Assembly: GCA_028287035.1 (NCBI GenBank)
Contig: JAQBQL010000146.1
Coordinates: 1 to 12,738 of the forward strand
DNA length: 12,738 nt
Direction: 5' to 3'
DNA from: Labilithrix sp.
Lineage (GTDB): Bacteria; Myxococcota; Polyangia; Polyangiales; Polyangiaceae
The notes beneath the pieces were generated by a model. It was not told the DNA's origin and did not search any database. It worked only from the letters and a program-made list of their open reading frames with translations. The number at the start of each line of letters is the position of its first letter. Position 1 is the stretch's first letter. Of the stretch, positions 1 through 7,593 are shown piece after piece. Both the position numbers and the translations under genes were made by a program.

Positions 1-1615
1 GCGCGGGCGTCGGGCCCGTCGGCTTGGGCGCCGTCGGCTTCGGACCCGGCGTCGCGGGCGTGGGCGTCACGGGGTTGAGCGGCGCGACCGCGCCCCCCGA
101 CGTGTCCACCGGTGCGACCGGGGCGACGGGAGCAGCGGTGTCCGTGGCGATGACGGTCGGCGCGCCCGAGGAGCTCCCCAGGTCGAGCGGCGGCACCGTG
201 GTGTCCGACGACGACTTGAACGCGCCGGCCCCCCACGCGACGAGCCCGATGCTCAGGACGGCGACGACGCCGGCAACGCCGAGGATGAGCCCCTTGTTGC
301 CGCGGCCCCCGCTCTGCGACGCGCGGCCGGGCGGCCCCTGCGGGACGGCCGCGCCAGGCGCGTAGGCGTTGGCGGGCGAGCGGTATGCCTCGGGCCCCAT
401 CGGCGGTCCCATCGGACCCGCGGGACCCGGGGCGGGCGGATACGGAGCGGGCGCGGCGGGGTTGAAGTCCGCCGGGAAGGCGATGGGCTCGCCCATCTGC
501 GTCTTGCCCTTCAGCGGGTCGCCGCCGGCGTGGGCGACGGGCGGCGCGATCGCGGAAGCGGCCTGCGCCTGGTACGCCCCGCCCGGCATGTCGGTGGTGA
601 GCGGGCGAGGCCCCGGCTGATCGATGCTCGTCGCGTGCTTCAGCGCGAGCTCACCGGGCGGCGCCTGCGTGCGCCCGCTGAAGCGGTCGTCGAACTCGGT
701 CACCGTCGCGAAGCGGTGCTCCTTGTCCTTCGCGAGCGCCTTCATGATCGCGCCGCGCATCGACGCGGGCAGCGCCGCGCCGTTGGGCGTCGCCTCGATC
801 GCCTTCGGGGCGGCGGTCATGTGGAGCGTCGCCCACTCCCACGCCGTCTTCGCCTCGAACGGGAGCTCGCCCGTGAGCATCTCGTACGCCATCACCGCGA
901 GCGAGTAGATGTCGCTCCGCGCGTCGAGCGGCTGCCCCGTGAACTGCTCCGGGCTCATGTACGGGGGCGTGCCGAGCACCATCCCCTGCTGCGTGAGCTT
1001 CTTCTCGTTCCGGTCCGCCTCGTCGCTGCGCTTGGCGATGCCGAAGTCGAGGACCTTCACGAAGTCCTTCTGCCCGGCGCGCTCGGTGAGCACGATGTTG
1101 TCGGGCTTCAGGTCGCGGTGGATGATCCCTTTGCCGTGGGCCTCGGCGAGCGAGCCGCTGATCTGGTCGATGATCTTCGTGACGCGCTCGGGAGCGATCG
1201 TTCGCTCCTTCGTCAGCGTGTCGGCGATGGAGCGTCCCTGGACGTACTCCATGACGATGTAGAGAATCCCGTCCGGGCTCGTGCCGAAGTCGAACACCTG
1301 CACCGTGTTCGGGTGCTCGAGCGTCGCGAGCGTGCCGACCTCGCGCTGGAACCGCTGCCGGATCTGCTCGTCCTTCGAGAGATGCGCGTGCAGCGTCTTG
1401 ATGGCGACGCGGCGCGTGTGCGCGCCGAGCGCCTGCTCGCCGAGGTACACGGCGCCCATCCCGCCCTCGCCGAGGAGCTGGACGATCTTGTACTTGTCCT
1501 GGAAGACGCGCCCGAGGAGCGGATCGGGTCCTACCTCGCGCGGCAGCGCGGCGCCGCACGACGGGCAGAACGGCGGATTGCCCTCGACGCTAGTGTGGCA
1601 GGACGGGCATTGCAT
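1..1615 (-). CDS. Transmembrane Ser/Thr protein kinase with N-terminal zinc ribbon (C-terminus beyond window)
   Basis: Hanks-type serine/threonine kinase that phosphorylates protein substrates at the inner membrane. The frame is open from ATG at 1615 to the left edge (538 codons), so the C-terminus is missing. Residues 3-20 hold two CxxC pairs (CPSC and CPSCG), a zinc-ribbon knuckle. The kinase domain starts near residue 33: glycine loop GEGGMG at 49-54, VAIK lysine K73, HRDLKPDN at 166-173 with catalytic D168, DFG at 190-192, then GTPPYMSPEQ. It looks catalytically intact and is an RD kinase. A Pro/Gly-rich juxtamembrane stretch leads to one membrane segment at about 442-466, then a Ser/Thr/Pro/Ala-rich outer tail with PKPT repeats reaching the edge. 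No PASTA repeats are visible. The 1615 start is chosen because it keeps the whole zinc ribbon; no clear Shine-Dalgarno site precedes it. The start lies 48 bases after the paralogous kinase ending at 1664. Confidence 0.93.
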   Translation of the reverse strand, partial: MQCPSCHTSVEGNPPFCPSCGAALPREVGPDPLLGRVFQDKYKIVQLLGEGGMGAVYLGEQALGAHTRRVAIKTLHAHLSKDEQIRQRFQREVGTLATLEHPNTVQVFDFGTSPDGILYIVMEYVQGRSIADTLTKERTIAPERVTKIIDQISGSLAEAHGKGIIHRDLKPDNIVLTERAGQKDFVKVLDFGIAKRSDEADRNEKKLTQQGMVLGTPPYMSPEQFTGQPLDARSDIYSLAVMAYEMLTGELPFEAKTAWEWATLHMTAAPKAIEATPNGAALPASMRGAIMKALAKDKEHRFATVTEFDDRFSGRTQAPPGELALKHATSIDQPGPRPLTTDMPGGAYQAQAASAIAPPVAHAGGDPLKGKTQMGEPIAFPADFNPAAPAPYPPAPGPAGPMGPPMGPEAYRSPANAYAPGAAVPQGPPGRASQSGGRGNKGLILGVAGVVAVLSIGLVAWGAGAFKSSSDTTVPPLDLGSSSGAPTVIATDTAAPVAPVAPVDTSGGAVAPLNPVTPTPATPGPKPTAPKPTGPTPA

Positions 1616-1663
1616 GCGCGGCGCTCGAAGATAGCAGGGATGACGGCAGCAGGAGCCGCGCGA

Positions 1664-3256
1664 TCAGGGCGTGCCGCCGGCGGCCCGGCATGCGTCGAGG
1701 AGCTTCTGGGCGACCGGGCTCTTCCGGGCCTTCGCCTCGCGGGCGGACGCGCAGATCGGCGGGTCCACCTTCTTGATCGAGGGCGTGGGCACGGGCGCCG
1801 CAGTCGCCTTGCCGGACGGCGTGGCGGTCTTCGCGCCGGTCGGGTTCGTGTTCGGCGCGGCGGTGGTCGTGCCGCCGAGCGGCGCCGCGGTGGCGATGGG
1901 CTCCTCGGTGGCCGGCGGGACGGCCGATTCGACGGGCGCGGTCACGCTGGCCGACGTTCCGGTGCGCAGGTCGGCGAGCGGGTCGCCGGACGCGGCCGTG
2001 TTCCCCTTGCCCTTCAGCGCGAAGGCGAGGCCGCCGCCGATCAGGAGGAGCGCCGCGAGAGCCGCGAGCGCGATGACGAGGCCGTTGCCCTTCTTCGCGG
2101 CGGGCGCGCCGTGGTGCGCGGGACCGGGCGGGATCGGAGGCACGAATCCGCCCGACGCCGGGCCGCCGTAGGGCGGGGTCATTCCGCCGGGCGGCGGGCC
2201 GCCGCCGTACGCGGGCGCCGCCATCTCGGTGCGCGGCCGACCAGCATCGAACCCGGGCGACGAGGTGCCCGGCCCCGAGAAGCCGGGCGAGGAGGTGCCA
2301 CGACCCTGCTCGTACGGGTGCGCCGCGCCGCCCGCGACCATCGCCGGCGTGGCGTTGGTCGCGACCGGAGCGCCGCCGCCCGACAGGGCTTCGTAGAACT
2401 CCTTCACGCTCGAGAACCGGTCTTCCTTGTTCTTGGAGAGCGCGCGCGTGACGGCGGCGCGCATGCGGTCCGGCACGTTCGGTCCGAGCGCCTGCGTCTC
2501 GATCGGACGCGGCGCCTCGGTCATGTGCTTCGAGGCCCACTCCCACGCGGTGTTCGCCTCGAACGGGTACTTCCCGACGAGCATCTCGTACGTCATGATC
2601 CCGAGCGCGTAGATGTCGCTCCGCAGGTCGACCGGCATGCCGGTGAACTGCTCCGGGCTCATGTACGGCGGCGTCCCGAGGACCATGCCCTGCTGCGTGA
2701 GCTTCGCCTCGTTCGGGTCGTGCTCGCTCGAGCGCTTGGCGATGCCGAAGTCGAGCACCTCGACCCAGTCCTTCGTGCCGGCGCGCTCGCAGAGCACGAC
2801 GTTGTCCGGCTTGAGATCGCGGTGGACGATGCCGTGCGAGTGCGCCTCCTCGAGGGAGCCGCACACCTGGCGGAGGATGTTCTCGACGCGCGCGGGCTGC
2901 ATGGGCCCGTCCTTCTCGAGGATGTCGGCGACGCTGCGGCCCTGCACGAACTCCATGACGAGGTAGAGGGTGCCGTCCTCCATCGTTCCGAAGTCGAAGA
3001 CCTGGATGGTGTTCGGGTGCTCGAGCGCCGCGACGGTGCCCGCCTCGCGATCGAACCGCGCCTTGATCTGCGGGTCGTGGGACAGGTGCTTGTGGAGCGT
3101 CTTCAGCGCCACCTTGCGGGTGGTCGTGCCGAGCTGCTGCTCGGCCAGGTACACGCACCCCATGCCGCCCTCGCCGAGCTGCCTGACGATCCGGTACTTG
3201 CCGGCGACGAGCTGGCCCACGAGCGGATCGGCCGCCCCCGCTTCTCCCTGCGTCAT
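1664..3256 (-). CDS. Transmembrane Ser/Thr protein kinase
   Basis: Hanks-type kinase of 530 residues from ATG at 3256. I prefer this start to upstream in-frame starts because the kinase domain begins about ten residues later and the upstream extension is Arg/Pro-rich shadow-like sequence. Visible motifs: GEGGMG at 28-33, ATP-binding K52 (VALK), HRDLKPDN at 145-152 with D147, DFG at 169-171, then GTPPYMSPEQ. A low-complexity linker (about 290-385) with a duplicated GTSSPGF unit leads to a membrane segment near 393-412 (Ala/Leu-rich). The outer tail is Thr/Pro/Ala-rich and ends in a segment bracketed by C502 and C523, which may form a disulfide. Unlike the next kinase it has no zinc ribbon; across the first 100 or so aligned kinase residues the two are about two-thirds identical by hand count, so they are tandem duplicates. 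Substrate unknown. The 118 bases upstream could hold a promoter, but I see no convincing -35/-10 pair. Confidence 0.95.
   Translation of the reverse strand: MTQGEAGAADPLVGQLVAGKYRIVRQLGEGGMGCVYLAEQQLGTTTRKVALKTLHKHLSHDPQIKARFDREAGTVAALEHPNTIQVFDFGTMEDGTLYLVMEFVQGRSVADILEKDGPMQPARVENILRQVCGSLEEAHSHGIVHRDLKPDNVVLCERAGTKDWVEVLDFGIAKRSSEHDPNEAKLTQQGMVLGTPPYMSPEQFTGMPVDLRSDIYALGIMTYEMLVGKYPFEANTAWEWASKHMTEAPRPIETQALGPNVPDRMRAAVTRALSKNKEDRFSSVKEFYEALSGGGAPVATNATPAMVAGGAAHPYEQGRGTSSPGFSGPGTSSPGFDAGRPRTEMAAPAYGGGPPPGGMTPPYGGPASGGFVPPIPPGPAHHGAPAAKKGNGLVIALAALAALLLIGGGLAFALKGKGNTAASGDPLADLRTGTSASVTAPVESAVPPATEEPIATAAPLGGTTTAAPNTNPTGAKTATPSGKATAAPVPTPSIKKVDPPICASAREAKARKSPVAQKLLDACRAAGGTP
2253..2299 (-). 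repeat. Short direct repeat in the kinase linker
   Basis: A 17-base unit at 2253-2269 recurs at 2283-2299 with one mismatch, exactly 30 bases apart. It encodes two copies of PGTSSPGF (around residues 319-336) in the disordered linker of the kinase at 1664-3256. The spacing is a multiple of three, so this is an in-frame internal duplication, probably by slippage. It is not a mobile or regulatory element. Confidence 0.7.
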
Positions 3257-3374
3257 CCCCGGAAGGGTCGCACAAAAGCCGGTTCTTTGCCGAGGTTCCT
3301 GGGCGGCCGTGGGCATGGGCCTCGATCTACGGACCGCGCGGCGAACCGATCTGCGCGGCGTGCCGCGGAGGCGC

Positions 3375-3959
3375 TCAGCGCGCGCCGGCGTCGGCCGCTG
3401 CGGGGCCTTCGGTGGGCGGCCAGGGCAGCGGCATCCGCACGTTGCGGGCGCGGTCCCAGAGCTCGAGGCGCGTGCCGCGCTTCGTCGCCGGGAAGAGGAC
3501 ACCGATGCGGCTCCGCAGCTTCGGCTCGAACGCGGGCGGGTCGCCGCGGCCGGCGTCCGGCTCGGCGCCGCCCAGCATCGGGAAGTCGAAGCGGACGCGC
3601 TCGATGAGCGTCGGCCCCTCGAAGAGCTCGAGGGCGAAGCGGCCCATCACGCGCGGCGTCGTGTGCGGCGCGCCCATGTCGACCTTGTGCACCTCGAGGA
3701 GGTAGACGTCGCCGCGGTCCCAGCGAAGGTCGAAGACCCACTGCTGGCGCTCGGCCATCGGCGTGGGGTCGGGCGGGATCCTCGCGAGCGACGCGCTCGC
3801 ATCGCGGACGCCGGCGTCCGGTGCGCCCGCGTCCTTGCTGTCGGCCGAGGCGCTGCCCGCGGTCGCGCAGAGCAGGACGAGGGCTGCCGCGGCGATCGAC
3901 GACGAGAGAGGGAGGGCGACCTTCAAGGAGAGACGGAGCACGCGACCGCCGTATCCCAC
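3375..3959 (-). CDS. Secreted protein of unknown function
   Basis: A 194-residue protein with a Sec signal peptide: basic start (R6, R9, K13), hydrophobic core about 14-34 and a likely cut after A39 in SASA|DS. C31 is not in a lipobox, so this is not a lipoprotein. The mature part begins with an Asp/Ala/Gly linker (DAGAPDAG), common in exported myxobacterial proteins. A soluble domain of about 130 residues follows, rich in Arg and beta-forming stretches such as VFDLRWDRGDVYLLEVHKV and RFALELFEG. The C-terminus is Pro/Ala-rich. I recognise no family or catalytic motif. The start is uncertain: GTG at 3959 (used here) overlaps the pseudouridine synthase gene by 37 bases; GTG at 3941 and TTG at 3926 (forming TTGA with that gene's stop) also leave a usable signal peptide. 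The overlap implies co-transcription with the genes at 3923-7545. Confidence 0.8.
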   Translation of the reverse strand: MGYGGRVLRLSLKVALPLSSSIAAAALVLLCATAGSASADSKDAGAPDAGVRDASASLARIPPDPTPMAERQQWVFDLRWDRGDVYLLEVHKVDMGAPHTTPRVMGRFALELFEGPTLIERVRFDFPMLGGAEPDAGRGDPPAFEPKLRSRIGVLFPATKRGTRLELWDRARNVRMPLPWPPTEGPAAADAGAR

Positions 3960-4864
3960 GCTTCGGCCGCGCCGCCAAGCTCCCTCCAGGCGCGCGTCAG
4001 CTCGGCAGGGACCGGCGCGGTGGCGACGAGCGGCGCGTCATCGGCGCCCGGGACCACCACCCGCGCGGCGTGCAGCGCGATGCGGGCGAGGGCCACGACG
4101 GCCCCGCTGGCGAGCGTCAACCGGGAGGCGCCGCCGTAATCGCGATCGCCGAGCAGCGGCGCGCCGGCGTGGCTCGCATGCACGCGGATCTGATGGGTGC
4201 GGCCGGTCTGCGGCTCGACGGCGAGCAGCGCGAGGTCGCCGGCGCGGGCCACCACCGCGTAGCGCGTCGCGCTCGCCTTTCCATCGGGCCCGAAGGCTGC
4301 GCGGTGGCGGGGGTCGTTGCCGAGGCCGATCGGGGAGGTCCACGGGCTCGGCAGCGCGGGCGCCGCCGTCGCGATGGCCACGTAGCGACGCGTGTAGAGT
4401 CCACGTTCTCGCGCGCCGAGCAGCCGCGCCTCGGAGGCGGGCGAGGTGGCGAACACGACGACGCCGCTCACCTCGCGATCGAGCCGCGAGGTGACGCGGA
4501 GCTGGTCCGGGGCGCGGCCGGTCTGCGCTGCCACCACGTGGAGCAGCGAGTGCGAAGCGCCCGCATGGTCGGGGACGGTCGGCAGCCCCGCGGGCTTGTC
4601 GCAGGCGAGGAGCCCGTCGCGCTCCCACAGGATCGGGACGGGGGGCGCGGCGTTCGCGGCCGGGAGCGCCGCGCCGATGCGCACCTCGTCGCCGACCTTC
4701 ACGGGCTCCGCCGCGGCCGTCACGCGGCGCCTTCCGACGAAGACGCGGCCCTCGGGCACGGCGCTCATGCTCTCGCGCGCCCGGAGGACGATGTCCCCGA
4801 CCGTCGCGCCGTCGCCCTCGCGCACCACCCAGCGCTTCTCGCGCGCCGTGGGCCGGGCCTTCAC
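3923..4864 (-). CDS. RluA-family pseudouridine synthase
   Basis: A cytoplasmic enzyme of 313 residues, a usual size for the family, that isomerises uridine to pseudouridine in rRNA or tRNA. Residues about 21-63 look like an S4-type RNA-binding module (TVGDIVLRAR then RVFVGRRRV and VKVGDEVRIG). The catalytic domain begins near 76 (ILWERDGLLACDKPAGLPTV). The catalytic aspartate is D129 in SRLDREVSG, and the second conserved block is GRTHQIRVHASHAG at 221-234 followed by LLGDRDYGG. The first block departs from the common HRLDxxTSG: Ser replaces the leading His and Val replaces the Thr, while RLD itself is intact. The start is GTG at 4864, sharing GTGA (4861-4864) with the stop of the upstream phosphotransferase gene, which implies translational coupling. 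The target position in RNA cannot be told from sequence; a more divergent RluA-like paralogue is possible. Confidence 0.9.
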   Translation of the reverse strand: MKARPTAREKRWVVREGDGATVGDIVLRARESMSAVPEGRVFVGRRRVTAAAEPVKVGDEVRIGAALPAANAAPPVPILWERDGLLACDKPAGLPTVPDHAGASHSLLHVVAAQTGRAPDQLRVTSRLDREVSGVVVFATSPASEARLLGARERGLYTRRYVAIATAAPALPSPWTSPIGLGNDPRHRAAFGPDGKASATRYAVVARAGDLALLAVEPQTGRTHQIRVHASHAGAPLLGDRDYGGASRLTLASGAVVALARIALHAARVVVPGADDAPLVATAPVPAELTRAWRELGGAAEAWDTAVACSVSP

Positions 4865-7545
4865 GACGCGGGCAGCCGCTCGACCACGCCGCGGTGGCCA
4901 TCGATGCGCACGCGGTCACCGGTGCGGAGGGCGCGGGTGACCCCGTCGACGTTGACGACGCTAGGCACCCCGAGCTCGCGCGCCACGACGGCCGCGTGGC
5001 TCAGCGGCCCGCCGAGCTCGGTCACGACGCCGGCCGCGATGCAGAAGAGCGGCGTCCACCCGACGTCGGTGGTGTGCACGACGAGGATCTCGCCGGGCTG
5101 CAGCTGGCTCATCTCGGACGCGGAGAAGAGCACGCGCGCGAGCCCCTCCACGACGCCCGAGCTCGCGCCGGTGCCCTTCAGGACGTCCCCGCCCGCGGGC
5201 GGCAGCTGCACCGGCGGCGGCGAGCCGATGAACGTCGCCGGCGGATCGGGACGCGCCCGGTCGCGCAGGTACTCGGCCCGCCGCGCCCGCACGAGCGGCG
5301 CGAGGTCGGTACGCGAAGCGCGCAGCGCGTTCACCACCTCGTCGACGGTCAGGAAGAACACGGCATGCGTGCTCGACGCCGGCGAGCCGCTCCGCGCGAG
5401 GTCCGACCAGTCGCGTGCGAGCTCCGGCACGAGGCGCAGGATGCGGCGGTCCGCGTCGAGCGCGACCTCGCGGAGCATGCCGAGCACGCGCGTGACCCAC
5501 GTGCGCATCTGCTCGCGGCGCCGGGCGGCCTTCTGCGCGCGCGCCACGAGATGGCGGACCAGCGTCTGCTCGGCGAAGCGCATGCGCGGGACGAGGCGCT
5601 GCATCTCGCTGTCGGCGGCGGCCTTCGCGCGCGCCACCTGGGGCTCGACGTTGCGCGCCTCGCCGCGCAGCGACACGCGGATCATCGCGAGCACCGCCGT
5701 CGGGTCCTCGCGCCAGCGCGGCGTGGACAGCTCGGCCTCGCGGACCGCACGATCGCCGTAGAGGTCGAGGAAGCTGAGGAGCGCCCGCTTCGTCGGGCCC
5801 TCGGGGATCGCCGAGACGTTCGCCTGGTCCGACGTGAGCACCGCGCGCGCCGCATCCTCGCGACGCGCGAGGTCCACGACGCGCATGATGCCGATCGCCG
5901 GCCGCGCGCTCTCGAGATCGCGGATGCCCCTCGTCAGGTCGTGGGCGAGGCGCGCCGCTCCGTCCGGCTCGACGCGCGCGAGCACGTGCTTCAGGACGAT
6001 GTGCGTTCCGAGCGCGCTCGAGGCGCACGTGAGCATGACGTCCCCGGTGCGCTCGAGGAGCGCCTGCACGTCCCGGATCTTCCGCGCGACGCCCTCGTCG
6101 GGGAGGATCGCGAGGTCGAGCGCGTTGTGCAGCTTGAACGCGCGCTCCGCCTCGGCCTCGAACCGCGCCACGTGATCGTCGAGCCGGAGTTGCTCGCGCA
6201 GGAGGCGCGTCGCGGTGAGGGGCAGCCGCGCGTAGAAGCCGCTGCGCGACACGTCCCCGATCTGGCTGGCGAGCTCGTCGCCGCCCGCGCCGCCGCCGAG
6301 CTCGACGAGCGTGCGTGGGTCGAGCCACGGCACCTGCGCCGCGATGCGCATGAACTCGGTGAGGTTCAGGTAGAAGCGGCCGTGGACGTTGCCGACGAGC
6401 CGCGCGTGCCTCGGCACCGCGCAGCCGAGGGTGCCGAACGCCTTCCGGAAACCGCCCTCGCTGTAGTCACCCGCGACCGACCACGTGAACGGCGTCGCGA
6501 CGCCCGGCAGCGCCTCGCCGACGTTCGCGCTGCTCCACACGGTGGCGGCGTCGCCGCCTTCTGGGAAGCCGAGGCCGGTGACGTGACGCGCCTGCACGAT
6601 CCACACGCGCGCGCCCTCGCACGCGAACTCGACGTCCCACGGGATGTCCTCGAGGCGCTCGAGCCGGTTCGCGATGTCCGCGAGGTCGGCGAGGCGCGCC
6701 TCGTCGAGCGCGGGGGCATCGGGATCGGGGGGAAGGACCTCGATCTCGCCCGCCGCGCCCACGACCGACGCGCGCATCTTGCGAGCGATCGTGCGCTCGA
6801 GCACGGTCCCGTCCTCCGCGAGCGTCAGCATGTCGGGCGTCGCGACGCCGTCCACCACCGGCGAGCCGAGCCCGAACCCGGCGTTCACGACGCGCTGCCG
6901 TGCCTCGCCCGGCCGCGCATCGTAGCGCCTCGTGAACATGACCCCGGCCGCGGTCGCCTGGACCACCGGCTGGAGGACGACCGCCATGCCGACATCACGA
7001 ACGCCGTGGGCCGCCAGGTAACCGAGCGCACGCCCGGACGCGATCGAGGCCCACACCCTTCGCACCGCATCGGCGAGGCCCGGGCCGCCACGCACCCCGA
7101 TCACCGACTCGGCGAGGCCCGCCATCGACACGAGCGCCCCGTCCTCGCACGTCGCGCTCGAGCGCACCGCGAAGCCCCACGGCGCGTTCTTGGCCTGGCG
7201 CTCCCACAGCTCCTCGAGCTCGTCGGCGAGCCCGCTCGGGAGCGGCGCGCCCAGGATCTCCTGACGGGCCTCGGCGGCGCGCGCGTACACCGCGGGGCCG
7301 GTCGCCGCGCGCAGCAGCGAGCGAGGCTCGCACGACGGCGAGAGCTCGCGGAGCGCAGCGGCGAACGCCTTCTGCGGCAGGACCCACGTCTCGGGGACGA
7401 GAAAGCCCCGGCCGCGGAGCCACGCGAGCCGCGCCGCCTTGCCGCCCACGTTGGAGCGCTCGGCGAGGTCGTCGTCCTTCGCGAGCGCGTCGAGCGAGAG
7501 GAGCCACGTCGCCGCGCGCTTCTTGTTGTGCGTGGCGACCGCCAT
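4861..7545 (-). CDS. PEP synthase/PPDK-family phosphotransferase, C-terminal phospho-histidine domain
   Basis: An 894-residue dikinase-family protein that should split ATP (to AMP and Pi), pass a phosphate to a histidine, then to an acceptor. The ATP-grasp half (about 15-325) shows VGGKAARLAWL, FAVRSSATCEDG (125-136), AAGVMFT, a GFGLGSPVVDG block and DIPWDVEF...WIVQAR (300-320). A central domain of about 460 residues starts with SSANVGEALPGVATPFTWS and is mostly helical, Arg/Ala-rich. The swivelling phospho-histidine domain closes the protein: GGPLSHAAVVARELGVPSVV with H850, 44 residues from the end. Canonical PEP synthase and PPDK carry a PEP/pyruvate-binding barrel after this domain; none is present. 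The domain order matches rifampicin phosphotransferases and related enzymes, but resistance cannot be claimed because the central domain sets the acceptor. Start ATG 7545 lies 48 bases after the esterase gene, with a hairpin directly before it and no clear Shine-Dalgarno site. The stop overlaps the pseudouridine synthase start. Confidence 0.88.
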   Translation of the reverse strand: MAVATHNKKRAATWLLSLDALAKDDDLAERSNVGGKAARLAWLRGRGFLVPETWVLPQKAFAAALRELSPSCEPRSLLRAATGPAVYARAAEARQEILGAPLPSGLADELEELWERQAKNAPWGFAVRSSATCEDGALVSMAGLAESVIGVRGGPGLADAVRRVWASIASGRALGYLAAHGVRDVGMAVVLQPVVQATAAGVMFTRRYDARPGEARQRVVNAGFGLGSPVVDGVATPDMLTLAEDGTVLERTIARKMRASVVGAAGEIEVLPPDPDAPALDEARLADLADIANRLERLEDIPWDVEFACEGARVWIVQARHVTGLGFPEGGDAATVWSSANVGEALPGVATPFTWSVAGDYSEGGFRKAFGTLGCAVPRHARLVGNVHGRFYLNLTEFMRIAAQVPWLDPRTLVELGGGAGGDELASQIGDVSRSGFYARLPLTATRLLREQLRLDDHVARFEAEAERAFKLHNALDLAILPDEGVARKIRDVQALLERTGDVMLTCASSALGTHIVLKHVLARVEPDGAARLAHDLTRGIRDLESARPAIGIMRVVDLARREDAARAVLTSDQANVSAIPEGPTKRALLSFLDLYGDRAVREAELSTPRWREDPTAVLAMIRVSLRGEARNVEPQVARAKAAADSEMQRLVPRMRFAEQTLVRHLVARAQKAARRREQMRTWVTRVLGMLREVALDADRRILRLVPELARDWSDLARSGSPASSTHAVFFLTVDEVVNALRASRTDLAPLVRARRAEYLRDRARPDPPATFIGSPPPVQLPPAGGDVLKGTGASSGVVEGLARVLFSASEMSQLQPGEILVVHTTDVGWTPLFCIAAGVVTELGGPLSHAAVVARELGVPSVVNVDGVTRALRTGDRVRIDGHRGVVERLPAS

Positions 7546-7546
7546 C

Positions 7547-7564
7547 GGCGCTCATGGTAGCGCC
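7547..7564 (-). other. Inverted repeat just upstream of the phosphotransferase start
   Basis: GGCGCT and AGCGCC form a perfect 6-bp stem with a 6-base loop. On the coding strand it ends one base before the ATG at 7545, so it would cover the ribosome-binding region, where no good Shine-Dalgarno sequence is seen. A second palindrome, GCGCGGCCGCGC (7567-7578), sits just upstream. Short GC stems arise easily by chance at this base composition, so a regulatory role is only a possibility. Confidence 0.3.
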
Positions 7565-7593
7565 GAGCGCGGCCGCGCGGGGACGCGAAAGGC

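Noticed and set aside
3334..3358. GC stem in the gap before the kinases (CCGCGC / GCGCGG, 13-base loop)
   Set aside because: Six base pairs of pure G/C are expected by chance at this composition, and no U-run or conserved context supports a role.
530..3607. A 1025-codon open frame on the plus strand
   Set aside because: It lies antisense to the two kinases, is extremely Arg-rich with no recognisable motif, and spans both genes and the gap. It is a high-GC shadow.
3821..5761. A 646-codon open frame on the plus strand
   Set aside because: It crosses the ends of three well-supported minus-strand genes and has shadow-type composition.
4861..7545. Naming the phosphotransferase a rifampicin-resistance gene
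   Set aside because: Domain order is shared by enzymes with other acceptors, and I see no residues in the central domain that I can tie to rifampicin.
4894..7560. An 888-codon open frame on the plus strand
   Set aside because: Antisense to the phosphotransferase, whose ATP-grasp and phospho-histidine motifs are clear. The plus-strand product is Arg/His/Glu-rich without motifs.
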